Positions 27,986 through 37,260 of a stretch of DNA of 64,000 nucleotides are shown in pieces (the first letter of the stretch is position 1; every line of letters starts with the position of its first letter). The translations under genes were made by a program, and so were the position numbers. The notes under the pieces were generated by a model that saw only the letters and a list, made by a program, of their open reading frames with translations, did no database searches and was not told where the DNA came from. The stretch is from Clostridiaceae bacterium. GTDB taxonomy: Bacteria; Bacillota; Clostridia; DSM-8532. The stretch lies in the NCBI GenBank assembly GCA_012521705.1, contig JAAYLX010000042.1, positions 1-64,000 of the forward strand. The letters are read 5' to 3'.

Positions 27986-29056
27986 ATGAAAAAGCAAAGA
28001 CTGGAAAAGGTAATAGGGAATATGGGAAAGATGGGACTACGGCAGATAATTGTAAGCGACCCCCTGTCCATATTCTACCTTACAGGTATAAGTATTGAGC
28101 CAGGTGAACGTTTATATTCCCTGCTCATAAAGGATGACGGAAGCGCAGTTCTCTTCAACAACAGATTGTTTCCTGCCGATGAGGTGGATGGTCTAAAAAT
28201 TGTCTGGCACGATGACAAAGATGATGCAATTTCGGGGCTTGCGGAATATGTATCGGACGGAAGCCTTGGCATTGACAAGAAGTGGCCGGCAAAATTTCTT
28301 ATCCAGCTTCAGGAGAAACATCCGGGAATAAAACCAGTCCTTGGTTCGGCTGCTGTGGACAATGCAAGGAAAAATAAGGACGCAGAAGAAATTGAGCTTA
28401 TGCGTGCAGCGTCCCGGCTTAATGACACCGTAATGGATGAAGTCATATCCCTTCTGGAAGCCGGTAAAAGCGAACGGAAAATGGCTGGAATGATAAGCGA
28501 ACTTCATGTTGAAAAAGGAGCAGATTCCTCTCCCGGGCAGATTGTCTGCTACGGTGTCGGGGCCAGCGAGCCTCACCATGAACCCGGCAATGCGACTTTG
28601 AAGGAAGGGGACAGTGTCATACTGGACATCTTCGCTCCTGTTAACCATTATTGGTGCGATATGACAAGAACGGTATTCTATAAAACCGTAAGCCCGGAAC
28701 AAAAAAAAGTCTATGAGATTGTCAAAGCTGCCAACCTGGCAGGCATCAATGCTGTTAAGCCGGGAGTCCCTCTGAAGGATATTGATTATGCTGCCCGCAA
28801 GGTAATAGAAGACGCCGGATACGGTCAGTATTTCACCCACAGGCTGGGGCATGGTATAGGTCTTGATGTACATGAGCCGCCCGACTGCAGCGCTGCCAGT
28901 GACGCAATTGCAGAGCCTGGAATGTGCTTTTCCATTGAGCCGGGAATTTATCTTCCGGGAAAATGGGGAGTAAGGATTGAGGATCTGGTGGTTGTCACTG
29001 AAGACGGTATTGAGGTCCTAAATTCCTTTACAAAGGATTTGCAAATTATATACTGA
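27986..29056 (+). CDS. M24-family metallopeptidase (Xaa-Pro aminopeptidase/creatinase fold)
   Basis: EGDSVILDIFAPVNHYWCDMTRTVFY, HRLGHGIGLDVHEPPD, GMCFSIEPGIYLPGKWGVRIEDLVVV. Confidence 0.9.
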   Translation: MKKQRLEKVIGNMGKMGLRQIIVSDPLSIFYLTGISIEPGERLYSLLIKDDGSAVLFNNRLFPADEVDGLKIVWHDDKDDAISGLAEYVSDGSLGIDKKWPAKFLIQLQEKHPGIKPVLGSAAVDNARKNKDAEEIELMRAASRLNDTVMDEVISLLEAGKSERKMAGMISELHVEKGADSSPGQIVCYGVGASEPHHEPGNATLKEGDSVILDIFAPVNHYWCDMTRTVFYKTVSPEQKKVYEIVKAANLAGINAVKPGVPLKDIDYAARKVIEDAGYGQYFTHRLGHGIGLDVHEPPDCSAASDAIAEPGMCFSIEPGIYLPGKWGVRIEDLVVVTEDGIEVLNSFTKDLQIIY

Positions 29057-29060
29057 TTTT

Positions 29061-29100
29061 AAGGCTCCTTAAGGATATCTTGAGGGGCCTTTAATTTTTA
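29061..29100 (+). terminator. Intrinsic terminator after the M24 peptidase
   Basis: AAGGCTCCT...AGGGGCCTT then TAATTTTTA. Confidence 0.7.
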
Positions 29101-29295
29101 ATCAAAATTTTTATTAAGCTTTGATTCACAGCCTTATGGAGTCCAGAAAAACTTTAATATTAGAATTAAAACTGGCATACCTGTCAGGGGCGCATTCAAA
29201 TAAATTGAGATTTTAGTGTATAATAGTCATTGGAAAAACGACAGATTAGCAGTTATACTTATATAAACCGGAAATATTTTGGGGGAGTATTTTTT

Positions 29296-29928
29296 ATGGG
29301 GAAGAGCAAAGGAAATATAATAGTGATTGGCGTTTCGGGAGGTTCCGCTTCCGGAAAGACCACCGTTGCAAATCGTTTGAAAGATGCCTGCAGGGACAGT
29401 GTTGTACTTCTTAGCCAGGATTTTTATTATCTTCCCTTTGATCATCTTACTTTTGAAGAGAGAACAAAGATAAACTATGACCATCCTAATGCATTTGATA
29501 CCGAGCGTTTAATAAATGACATCAGACTTCTTAAAAGTGGAAAGGCTATTGACAGGCCGGTTTATTCATATAAGGCATATACAAGACTACCGGAAACAGT
29601 GAGGGTTAACCCTGCCAAAGTAGTAATACTGGAAGGGCTCATGATTTTTGAAAATCCCACATTGAGGTCTCTTATGGACATCAAAGTATATGTTGACACA
29701 GATACCGACGAGAGGCTTATTAGACGCATCATAAGGGATGTAAATGAACGTGAAAGAACCCTTGAGTCGGTTATTGACCAATACATCAACACGGTCAAAC
29801 CCATGCATGAGCAGTTTGTAGAGCCCTACAAAAAGTATGCGGATATCATTATCCCGAGGGGCGGGCTTAATGATGTGGCTATAGATATGCTTGTTCACCG
29901 CATCAAAGCCATTCTGGCGGAAGAATAG
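29296..29928 (+). CDS. udk: Uridine kinase
   Basis: VIGVSGGSASGKTTVANRL; SQDFYYLPFDHLTFEERTKINYDHPNAFDTERL. Confidence 0.93.
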   Translation: MGKSKGNIIVIGVSGGSASGKTTVANRLKDACRDSVVLLSQDFYYLPFDHLTFEERTKINYDHPNAFDTERLINDIRLLKSGKAIDRPVYSYKAYTRLPETVRVNPAKVVILEGLMIFENPTLRSLMDIKVYVDTDTDERLIRRIIRDVNERERTLESVIDQYINTVKPMHEQFVEPYKKYADIIIPRGGLNDVAIDMLVHRIKAILAEE

Positions 29929-30069
29929 CCACATGCCCGGTAATATTCAGTATTTTATGTATAATTATGAATACAAATCATTAATACCAGGGAGGCGCCA
30001 AAGTGCTTCCCTGTCAATTTGTTGGAAAATCCGGCAGCCAATCAATCAGACAAAAAAGTTAAATATTTA

Positions 30070-30143
30070 TGTATAAATATCAGTTGACAAATAAATAAGA
30101 TTGCTGTAATTTATATTTATACAAATTCTTGTATAAGTATTCA
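30070..30143 (+). promoter_or_regulatory. Promoter with three ArgR-box-like sites
   Basis: TTGACA 30084-30089, 17-bp spacer, TAATTT 30107-30112. TGTATAAATAT 30070-30080, inverted copy ATATTTATACA 30113-30123, TGTATAAGTATTCA 30130-30143. Confidence 0.5.
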
Positions 30144-30169
30144 ATACTATGAATAAGGAGAAGCTCATT

Positions 30170-31063
30170 ATGAAAAGGAATATTGCATTTTTTACAGCGA
30201 TCGTTATTCTTGTTCTCAGCATGCTGACTTTGGCAGGATGCGGTACAAAGGCTAATAACAATTCTGATGATAACAATACTGCTGCACCGGGCAAAAAAGG
30301 TGTAAAAGTTATAGAAATCCCATTAACCCAGGAAGAGTATGCTTTTGGCGTGGACAAAAACCAGCCTGAACTCCTGGAGGAAGTAAACAAGTTCATTGCG
30401 CAGATTAAAGCTGACGGCACCTATGATGCTATACTCAACAAATACTTCGGTGAAGGCGAGCCCGAGGCTGTAACTTCCGCAGCGCTTGACAACAGCAAAG
30501 ATCAGTTGGTTGTTGCTACAAATGCAGGTTTTGAACCCTTCGAATATACAAAGGGAGACAAATATTACGGTATTGATATGGAAATCGCAGCTCTTCTTGC
30601 CAAGCATCTTGGAAAAGAGCTTGTAATAAGCAATATGGATTTTGAAGCTGTATGTCTCTCAGTTGGTCAGGGAAAAGCCGATATTGCGATGGCTGGTCTG
30701 ACAATCAAAGAAGACAGAAAAGAGTATGTAAACTTCTCAGACAAATATCATGATGCAGCTCAGATGATAATAGTAAAAGCTGACGACACTACTTTTGACA
30801 ACTGCAAAACCGCTGAGGATATAGAAGCTATACTTTCCGGTTTCGGTTCTGACGTTAAAATTGGTGTTCAGGCAGGGACCACCGCCCAGTTCTATGTAGA
30901 AGGCGATGAAGACTTGGGCTTCAGCGGGTTCAAAGCTGAATGTGTTGGCTACAAATCAGGTTCACTGGCGGTACAGGATATGATAAACGGAAACATCAAC
31001 TATGTAATCATAGACGAAGCACCTGCACAGTTCATAGCAAAAGCCATTAATGAGCTCAACTGA
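30170..31063 (+). CDS. Amino-acid ABC binding lipoprotein (SBP_bac_3), apparent circular permutation
   Basis: Lipobox LAGC. Normal C-terminal segment (IPLTQEEYAFGVDKNQPELLEEVNKFIAQIKADGTYDAILNKYFG) precedes the N-terminal segment (LVVATNAGFEPFEYTKGDKYYGIDMEIA); protein stops at VIIDEAPAQFIAKAINELN. Confidence 0.9.
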   Translation: MKRNIAFFTAIVILVLSMLTLAGCGTKANNNSDDNNTAAPGKKGVKVIEIPLTQEEYAFGVDKNQPELLEEVNKFIAQIKADGTYDAILNKYFGEGEPEAVTSAALDNSKDQLVVATNAGFEPFEYTKGDKYYGIDMEIAALLAKHLGKELVISNMDFEAVCLSVGQGKADIAMAGLTIKEDRKEYVNFSDKYHDAAQMIIVKADDTTFDNCKTAEDIEAILSGFGSDVKIGVQAGTTAQFYVEGDEDLGFSGFKAECVGYKSGSLAVQDMINGNINYVIIDEAPAQFIAKAINELN

Positions 31064-31087
31064 TTGTTTTGATTGATTGATAATCAC

Positions 31088-31122
31088 TACCCCGCTTTTG
31101 CAATAATAAAGCGGGGTATTTC
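31088..31122 (+). terminator. Operon-internal hairpin/terminator after the binding protein gene
   Basis: TACCCCGCTTT...AAAGCGGGGTA then TTTC. Confidence 0.7.
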
Positions 31123-31289
31123 GATGATAAGAGATTTTTGCAGAGATTCTAATAAATATCTTTGCAATTTGCAAAGATATTCTTAGAATTAATGTAGTAT
31201 TTAATTATTAATCAGGCTGTCATGGGAAATTTCATGGCGGCAGAATTGATTTATTATGATTTGAGAATTTTTTGAGATAAGGGTGTACA

Positions 31290-32000
31290 ATGGGTAATTT
31301 TGATAAGAAGCTTAAAGTATTCTGGGAAATGTTTTATGAACACGGCGGCTATACCAAAGTAGTTACAGGCCTTTACAATACAGTTTACATAGCTGTAATG
31401 GGTCTTGCCATCGGTATCATTATAGGTACAATAATCGCAATTGTTAAAGTTTTTCCTAAATATAAGAGATTGCCCAGAATATTGGACGCAATATGCAGTT
31501 TCTATGTAAATTTGTTCAGGGGCTCACCTGTGGTGGTGCAGCTTCTGGTAGCCTATTATGTCATTCTTCCTTTAATAGGTCTGAATCTGCCCGCTCTCTA
31601 TGTCTGCGTTCTGGTCTTTGGACTTAACAGCGGAGCCTATGTTTCAGAGATTATGAGGGGCGGAATTATGTCGGTTGACATAGGGCAAATGGAAGCAGGC
31701 CGTGCCCTGGGGTTGAGTTATGGAACTACGATGCTTAAAATAGTTGTTCCACAGGCGATAAAGAATATTCTTCCAACTCTTGGCAACGAATTCATTGCCC
31801 TGATTAAGGAAACATCTGTTGTGAGCTTCGTGGGAGCCGCAGATTTGTATGTGGCATTCAACTACATTGGAACCAACAGCTATGAGTTCATGGTTCCTTA
31901 CCTCGCCATGGCATTGATTTATATTACCATGGTAATGATAATAGCCTTCCTCATAAAAATCATGGAAAGGAGCCTAAGAAAAAGTGATAGACGTAATTGA
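31290..32000 (+). CDS. Amino-acid ABC transporter permease (HisM/GlnP type)
   Basis: [73 protein letters not shown]. Confidence 0.93.
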   Translation: MGNFDKKLKVFWEMFYEHGGYTKVVTGLYNTVYIAVMGLAIGIIIGTIIAIVKVFPKYKRLPRILDAICSFYVNLFRGSPVVVQLLVAYYVILPLIGLNLPALYVCVLVFGLNSGAYVSEIMRGGIMSVDIGQMEAGRALGLSYGTTMLKIVVPQAIKNILPTLGNEFIALIKETSVVSFVGAADLYVAFNYIGTNSYEFMVPYLAMALIYITMVMIIAFLIKIMERSLRKSDRRN

Positions 32001-32808
32001 TCTGAAGAAGAATTATGGGCAGCTTGAAGTTCTGAAAGGTATTACAACTACTATAAAAGAAGGAGAAAAAGTTGCCATAATAGGCCCTTCCGGAAGTGGG
32101 AAAAGCACATTCCTGCGCTGTCTTAACTGTATGGAGGACCCCTCGAGCGGTTCAATAATCTTCCAGGGTGTTGATATAGCCGACATGAGGGTCAACATAA
32201 ATATCCACCGCAGGCATATGGGGATGGTTTTTCAGCAGTTTAACCTGTTCAACAACAAAACTGTCATCGGGAACATAATGCTGGCTCCTGTTCACATTGC
32301 ACTGCAGGATCTCAGCATGAAAAAGATTAAGAACTTTTTCATCCGGATTGGAAATGTATTTTTGAAAAATAAGAAGCCTCTATATGAGATAAACACCAAT
32401 AAGGCAAAAATAATAGAAGAGGCCAGGGAAAATGCAATGAGGCTGCTTAAGCGGATTGGCCTTGAGGATAAGGCGGATGTTTATCCATCCACCCTTTCAG
32501 GCGGACAAAAACAAAGAATTGCCATTATCCGTGCCCTTGCAATGAACCCTAAAGTAATGCTCTTTGACGAACCTACGTCTGCCCTTGACCCTGAGATGGT
32601 CGGAGAGGTTCTGGACCTTATCAAGCAGTTGGCAGATGAAGGAATGACCATGGTTATAGTAACCCATGAAATGGGATTTGCAAGGGAAGTTGCCACCAGA
32701 GTTCTTTTCATGGACGAAGGCAGGATTGTTGAAGAGAACACTCCTGAAGAAATATTCTTCAGGCCACAAAACCCAAGAACACAGGAATTTTTGTCCAAGG
32801 TTCTGTGA
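31984..32808 (+). CDS. Amino-acid ABC transporter ATPase (GlnQ type)
   Basis: [52 protein letters not shown] start. Confidence 0.93.
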   Translation: MIDVIDLKKNYGQLEVLKGITTTIKEGEKVAIIGPSGSGKSTFLRCLNCMEDPSSGSIIFQGVDIADMRVNINIHRRHMGMVFQQFNLFNNKTVIGNIMLAPVHIALQDLSMKKIKNFFIRIGNVFLKNKKPLYEINTNKAKIIEEARENAMRLLKRIGLEDKADVYPSTLSGGQKQRIAIIRALAMNPKVMLFDEPTSALDPEMVGEVLDLIKQLADEGMTMVIVTHEMGFAREVATRVLFMDEGRIVEENTPEEIFFRPQNPRTQEFLSKVL

Positions 32809-32868
32809 TAAAAGTAATTTAAGACGGCTAAGGCCAAAAGGAATAATATATACCCTTCAAATGCGAAC

Positions 32869-32908
32869 AAACAGAAAAGCCCTGTAAAAATACAGGGCTT
32901 TTCTGTTT
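32869..32908 (+). terminator. Intrinsic terminator, perfect 18-bp stem
   Basis: AAACAGAAAAGCCCTGTA-AAAA-TACAGGGCTTTTCTGTTT. Confidence 0.85.
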
Positions 32909-33005
32909 AGCCAGTAAAATCCGGAATAACAGATTGGGCTTGTAGTTTGTCAGGATATCTAATATCATTGGTCTTGTGATAGTCTTAAGCAAAAGAGGTA
33001 GACAA

Positions 33006-34241
33006 ATGTCAGACAGGAAAAAGGTAGTCGTGGTAGGAGGCGGGGCTTCCGGTATAATGGCGGCAATTACTGCAAGAAGAGAGGGCGCTTCGGTCACTAT
33101 ACTGGAAAAGAACCCCCGAATAGGCAAGAAAATATTGGTCACCGGAAATGGAAGATGTAATTTTACTAATATAAACGCGGATTTGAAATGCTATTACGGC
33201 AATAATCCTAAGTTTGCCGAAAGTGCGCTTTCACAGTTCCCGGTCAGCCGGACCATCAAATTTTTTGAGGAATTGGGAATTGCCCATAAAGTTGAGAATT
33301 CAGGCAAAGTATTTCCTATGTCCGATCAGGCCTCAAGTTTTCTTGACGTCTTTCTCTATGAACTGGATGAATTGGGAATAGAGGTTGTCTGCGACGCCAA
33401 TGTAAGAAAAATTGTGCCTGGTAAGGATAATTTCAGATTACAACTGGATAACGGTGAAACATATACCGCCCATCGGGTTATTCTTGCCGCGGGAGGAAAG
33501 GCTATGCCTTCAAGCGGCTCGGACGGTAACGGATTTGAACTTGCCAAAAGCCTGGGTCACAGAATAACCGATGTTTTCCCTGCTCTGGTGCAGATTATGC
33601 TTGATGGAGACTTCTACAAGAGGATAGACGGGGTAAAATTTGTTGGGACGGCTGAAATTATCCATAACAATAAATCCATAATAAAGGACTGTGGGGATAT
33701 ACTGTTTACAAATTACGGGGTTTCAGGCCCTCCCATATTGCAGATAAGCAGAAAAGCAGGGGAGTTTTTGCTAAAGGGTCAGGAAGCCTTCGTCAAAATC
33801 AGCATTATTGACACAATGACCAAAGATGAGGTATTGGAGCTGATTGATAAAAGATTCAGGACGGCGCCTGAAAAATCCGTTGAATTCAGCCTTGTTGGGC
33901 TTATCAACAAAAGGCTTATACCTGTAATACTGACTGAAGCGGGAATAAGGGACTTGAAACTTCCTGTCCGAGACCTTTCCCTAAAAGAAAAGGAAAGTAT
34001 AGCGGAAATATTAACAGACTGGAGAATCAAAATAAGAGGGACCAAGGGATGGACAAGCGCCCAGGTTACTGCCGGAGGAGTGGATACCAGGGATATAAAT
34101 CCTTCAACAATGGAATCAAAGATTGTGAAAGGTTTATATTTTTCCGGTGAAATAATGGATATAGACGGCCAATGCGGTGGATTCAACCTTCAATGGGCCT
34201 GGTCATCGGGCTTCGTGGCAGGAAAAAATGCGGCACTGTAG
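33006..34241 (+). CDS. HI0933/YhiN-type FAD-dependent oxidoreductase
   Basis: VVVGGGASGIMAAITARREGASVTILEKNPRIGKKILVTGNGRCNFTN; GLYFSGEIMDIDGQCGGFNLQWAWSSGFVAG. Confidence 0.92.
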   Translation: MSDRKKVVVVGGGASGIMAAITARREGASVTILEKNPRIGKKILVTGNGRCNFTNINADLKCYYGNNPKFAESALSQFPVSRTIKFFEELGIAHKVENSGKVFPMSDQASSFLDVFLYELDELGIEVVCDANVRKIVPGKDNFRLQLDNGETYTAHRVILAAGGKAMPSSGSDGNGFELAKSLGHRITDVFPALVQIMLDGDFYKRIDGVKFVGTAEIIHNNKSIIKDCGDILFTNYGVSGPPILQISRKAGEFLLKGQEAFVKISIIDTMTKDEVLELIDKRFRTAPEKSVEFSLVGLINKRLIPVILTEAGIRDLKLPVRDLSLKEKESIAEILTDWRIKIRGTKGWTSAQVTAGGVDTRDINPSTMESKIVKGLYFSGEIMDIDGQCGGFNLQWAWSSGFVAGKNAAL

Positions 34242-34257
34242 TGTTTGGAGGTTTTAA

Positions 34258-35880
34258 ATGGTAAGAGTCTCAAATATAAAGATCGGGCTGGAAAGGGCAA
34301 AAAATCCCCGGGACGAACACAATGCCCTTAAGGATGCCATTATTTTCAGACTAAAAATTAAAGAGAGTGAACTTGTTGGTTTCAGGATATTTAAAAAATC
34401 AGTTGACGCCAGAAAGAAAAATGAAATTTTTTATATATACACTTTAGACGTTAATCTTTCCAACGAAAAGAAAGTTCTTGAAAGATTCCGAAATATTAAG
34501 AACAATGAAATATCTCTTACACCGGATATGTCCTATAAATGGGTGAACAGAGGCTCCGAAAGGCTGAAATACAGGCCGGTGATAATCGGTATGGGCCCTG
34601 CCGGGCTTTTTGCAGGTTTGTTCCTGTCAAGGCAAGGTTATAATCCCATCGTTCTTGAAAGAGGAGAGGATGTGGATAACAGGGCTGCAAAGATAAACCG
34701 GTTCTGGAATGAAGGATCGCTGGATCCGGAAAGCAATGTACAGTTCGGTGAGGGTGGAGCAGGAACTTTTTCCGACGGAAAGCTTACCACGCTGATAAAT
34801 GATGCAAGATGCCGGGTTGTGCTTGAAGAGTTTGTAAAGGCGGGAGCGCCGGAAGATATTCTATATAAGGCAAAACCCCATATTGGAACAGACAGGCTCA
34901 GAACAGTTGTCAGGAATATGAGGCAGGAAATAATCGCAAACGGAGGGGAAGTCAGGTTCAATTCCAAAGTTACTGATTTTCTAATAAAGAACGGAAGAAT
35001 TGAGAAAATTATCATAAACGGAAATGAAGAACTTCCCTGCGAGGTTGTACTGCTTGCAACAGGCCACAGCGCCCGGGATACTTACGAGGTGTTGTTTAAC
35101 AGGGGAGTTAACATAAGCGCAAAACCCTTCTCCATCGGGGTAAGGATTGAGCATCCGCAGGAAATCATTGATAAAGCCCAATACGGCAATTATGAGGGCT
35201 TCCCCGGACTGGGGGCCGCAGATTACAAGCTTTCCTACCATTCAAAGAGCGGAAGATCCTGCTATACCTTTTGCATGTGCCCCGGTGGCTTCGTTGTTGC
35301 AGCTGAGTCCGAAGAAAACGGTGTTGTGACAAATGGGATGAGTGAGTATAAAAGGGATGGGGAAAACGCCAATTCAGCAGTGCTTGTTGGCATTTCTCCG
35401 GATGATTTTGAAAGCAGTCACCCACTTGCCGGGATAAATTTTCAGAGAATCTGGGAGCGGAAAGCATTTGAGGCGGGCGGAAGATATTACCGGGCGCCGG
35501 TGCAGCTTATTGGGGATTTTTTGAATGACAGGATAAGTACTGATTTCGGGAAAGTACTTCCAACCTATAAGCCCGGAACCACCTTTGCCATGATAAGGGA
35601 CTGCCTGCCCTTTTATGTGACTGATACAATAAAAGAAGCACTCTTGTATTTTGATTCTAAAATCAGAGGTTTTGCAATGCCCGACGGAATTTTGACGGGA
35701 GTTGAAACAAGAAGTTCCGCCCCCGTAAGAATTAACAGGGACAATAACCATTTGTCCAATATTGAAGGCCTGTATCCAGTTGGTGAAGGGGCAGGTTATG
35801 CCGGGGGAATAATGTCTTCCGCCGTGGATGGGATCAAGACCGCTGAAAAGGTTATGGAAAGGTTTTCTCCCCTTTCTTAG
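34258..35880 (+). CDS. FAD-dependent dehydrogenase (COG2509-like)
   Basis: PVIIGMGPAGLFAGLFLSRQGYNPIVLERG, NVQFGEGGAGTFSDGKLTT, LYPVGEGAGYAGGIMSSAVDGIK. Confidence 0.9.
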   Translation: MVRVSNIKIGLERAKNPRDEHNALKDAIIFRLKIKESELVGFRIFKKSVDARKKNEIFYIYTLDVNLSNEKKVLERFRNIKNNEISLTPDMSYKWVNRGSERLKYRPVIIGMGPAGLFAGLFLSRQGYNPIVLERGEDVDNRAAKINRFWNEGSLDPESNVQFGEGGAGTFSDGKLTTLINDARCRVVLEEFVKAGAPEDILYKAKPHIGTDRLRTVVRNMRQEIIANGGEVRFNSKVTDFLIKNGRIEKIIINGNEELPCEVVLLATGHSARDTYEVLFNRGVNISAKPFSIGVRIEHPQEIIDKAQYGNYEGFPGLGAADYKLSYHSKSGRSCYTFCMCPGGFVVAAESEENGVVTNGMSEYKRDGENANSAVLVGISPDDFESSHPLAGINFQRIWERKAFEAGGRYYRAPVQLIGDFLNDRISTDFGKVLPTYKPGTTFAMIRDCLPFYVTDTIKEALLYFDSKIRGFAMPDGILTGVETRSSAPVRINRDNNHLSNIEGLYPVGEGAGYAGGIMSSAVDGIKTAEKVMERFSPLS

Positions 35881-36014
35881 GAGGGCGTTTGAAAATCTTT
35901 AACGCCCGGGTATATGAGTGCGTCATACCATAAGCTTGTATGATTATAGTTGAAAAATATAGAAATGGTGTTAGAATATACTTATAAAAAATATCTTGAT
36001 GAAGGGGTAGAACT

Positions 36015-37163
36015 ATGAAAAGATTGTTTGCATTTCTTTTGGCTGTAATGCTTGTTTGCACAATGTTCGCCGGATGCGGGAACGCAAAGGGCGGAAAAGG
36101 CGATGGCTATGAAATCGCACTTATTACCGACAAAGGCAATATAGACGACAAGTCATTCAACCAGGGTTCCTGGGAAGGCGTTGTAGCTTTTGCTGAGGAA
36201 AACAAGATTACTCACAAGTACTACAAGCCTGAAGAAGCATCAGATGCCGGTTATCTTGCGGCTATCGACCTCGCCGTTGAGGGTGGAGCTAAAGTTGTTG
36301 TTACACCTGGATTCTTGTTTGAAGTTCCTATTTTCGAAGCTCAGACAAGATATCCTGACGTTAAATTCATTCTTCTTGACGGTGCTCCTCATAACTCAGA
36401 TTATTCAGTATTTGAAACAAAAGAGAATGTTGCCAGCATCATGTATTCTGAGGAAGAATCAGGTTATCTTGCCGGTTATGCCGCTGTTAAAGACGGTATG
36501 ACCAAGCTCGGATTCATGGGCGGTATGGCAGTTCCTGCAGTTCGCGCATTCGGATATGGTTATCTCCAGGGTGCTGAAGATGCTGCTAAGGAGCTTGGCC
36601 TTGCTGATGGTTCCGTATCAGTGATTTATCACTACACCGGAAACTTCGAGGAAAACGACACCAATAAGGCTACTGCTAAAACAATGTACCAGCAGGGTAC
36701 AGAAGTTATCTTTGCCTGCGGTGGTGCTGTAGGTAAGAGCGTTATGGCTGCAGCATCAGAAGCTGGAAAGAAAGTTATCGGTGTTGACGTTGACCAGAGA
36801 TATGATAGTGAAACTGTTATCACATCAGCCACCAAGGGTCTGAAAGCTTCCGTTTATCAGGTTCTTGAAGCAATTTACAAGACCAATAAATGGAGCGACT
36901 ATGCCGGAAAGACCACATATTTCAGTGCTGCAAATAACGGCGTAGGTCTCCCGACAGAAGTTATTGGAGATCCTAACGGCAATGCATTCGACAGATTCGA
37001 CAAGTTCACCAAGGAAGAATATGATGCTATATTTGCAAAATTGGTTGACGGTTCTGTAGATCCTATCCGTGAAATTGATATTGCGGATCCGGATGGAAAT
37101 GCTACTGCAGAAGAACTTGTTAATGGCCTCAAACTTCAGAAGGTTACTGTTACCGTAAGGTAA
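36015..37163 (+). CDS. BMP-family nucleoside-type ABC substrate-binding lipoprotein
   Basis: Lipobox FAGC; ALITDKGNIDDKSFNQGSWEGV, KLGFMGGMAVPAVRAFGYGYLQGAE, YHYTGNFEEN. Confidence 0.93.
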   Translation: MKRLFAFLLAVMLVCTMFAGCGNAKGGKGDGYEIALITDKGNIDDKSFNQGSWEGVVAFAEENKITHKYYKPEEASDAGYLAAIDLAVEGGAKVVVTPGFLFEVPIFEAQTRYPDVKFILLDGAPHNSDYSVFETKENVASIMYSEEESGYLAGYAAVKDGMTKLGFMGGMAVPAVRAFGYGYLQGAEDAAKELGLADGSVSVIYHYTGNFEENDTNKATAKTMYQQGTEVIFACGGAVGKSVMAAASEAGKKVIGVDVDQRYDSETVITSATKGLKASVYQVLEAIYKTNKWSDYAGKTTYFSAANNGVGLPTEVIGDPNGNAFDRFDKFTKEEYDAIFAKLVDGSVDPIREIDIADPDGNATAEELVNGLKLQKVTVTVR

Positions 37164-37187
37164 TCACATTAACATATTGCATTTATC

Positions 37188-37227
37188 ATAAAGGGGAAGA
37201 CTTTTCTGCTTCCCCTTTATGTTTGTT
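37188..37227 (+). terminator. Operon-internal hairpin between binding protein and ATPase
   Basis: Perfect 12-bp stem ATAAAGGGGAAG...CTTCCCCTTTAT then GTTTGTT. Confidence 0.7.
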
Positions 37228-37260
37228 AAAATACAGATTATTGTACAAGAAGAGGTATTT

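Noticed and set aside
35883-35907. GGGCGTT...AACGCCC hairpin after the COG2509-like gene as a terminator
   Set aside because: Stem is plausible but followed by CGGGTATATG with no U tract; left uncalled.
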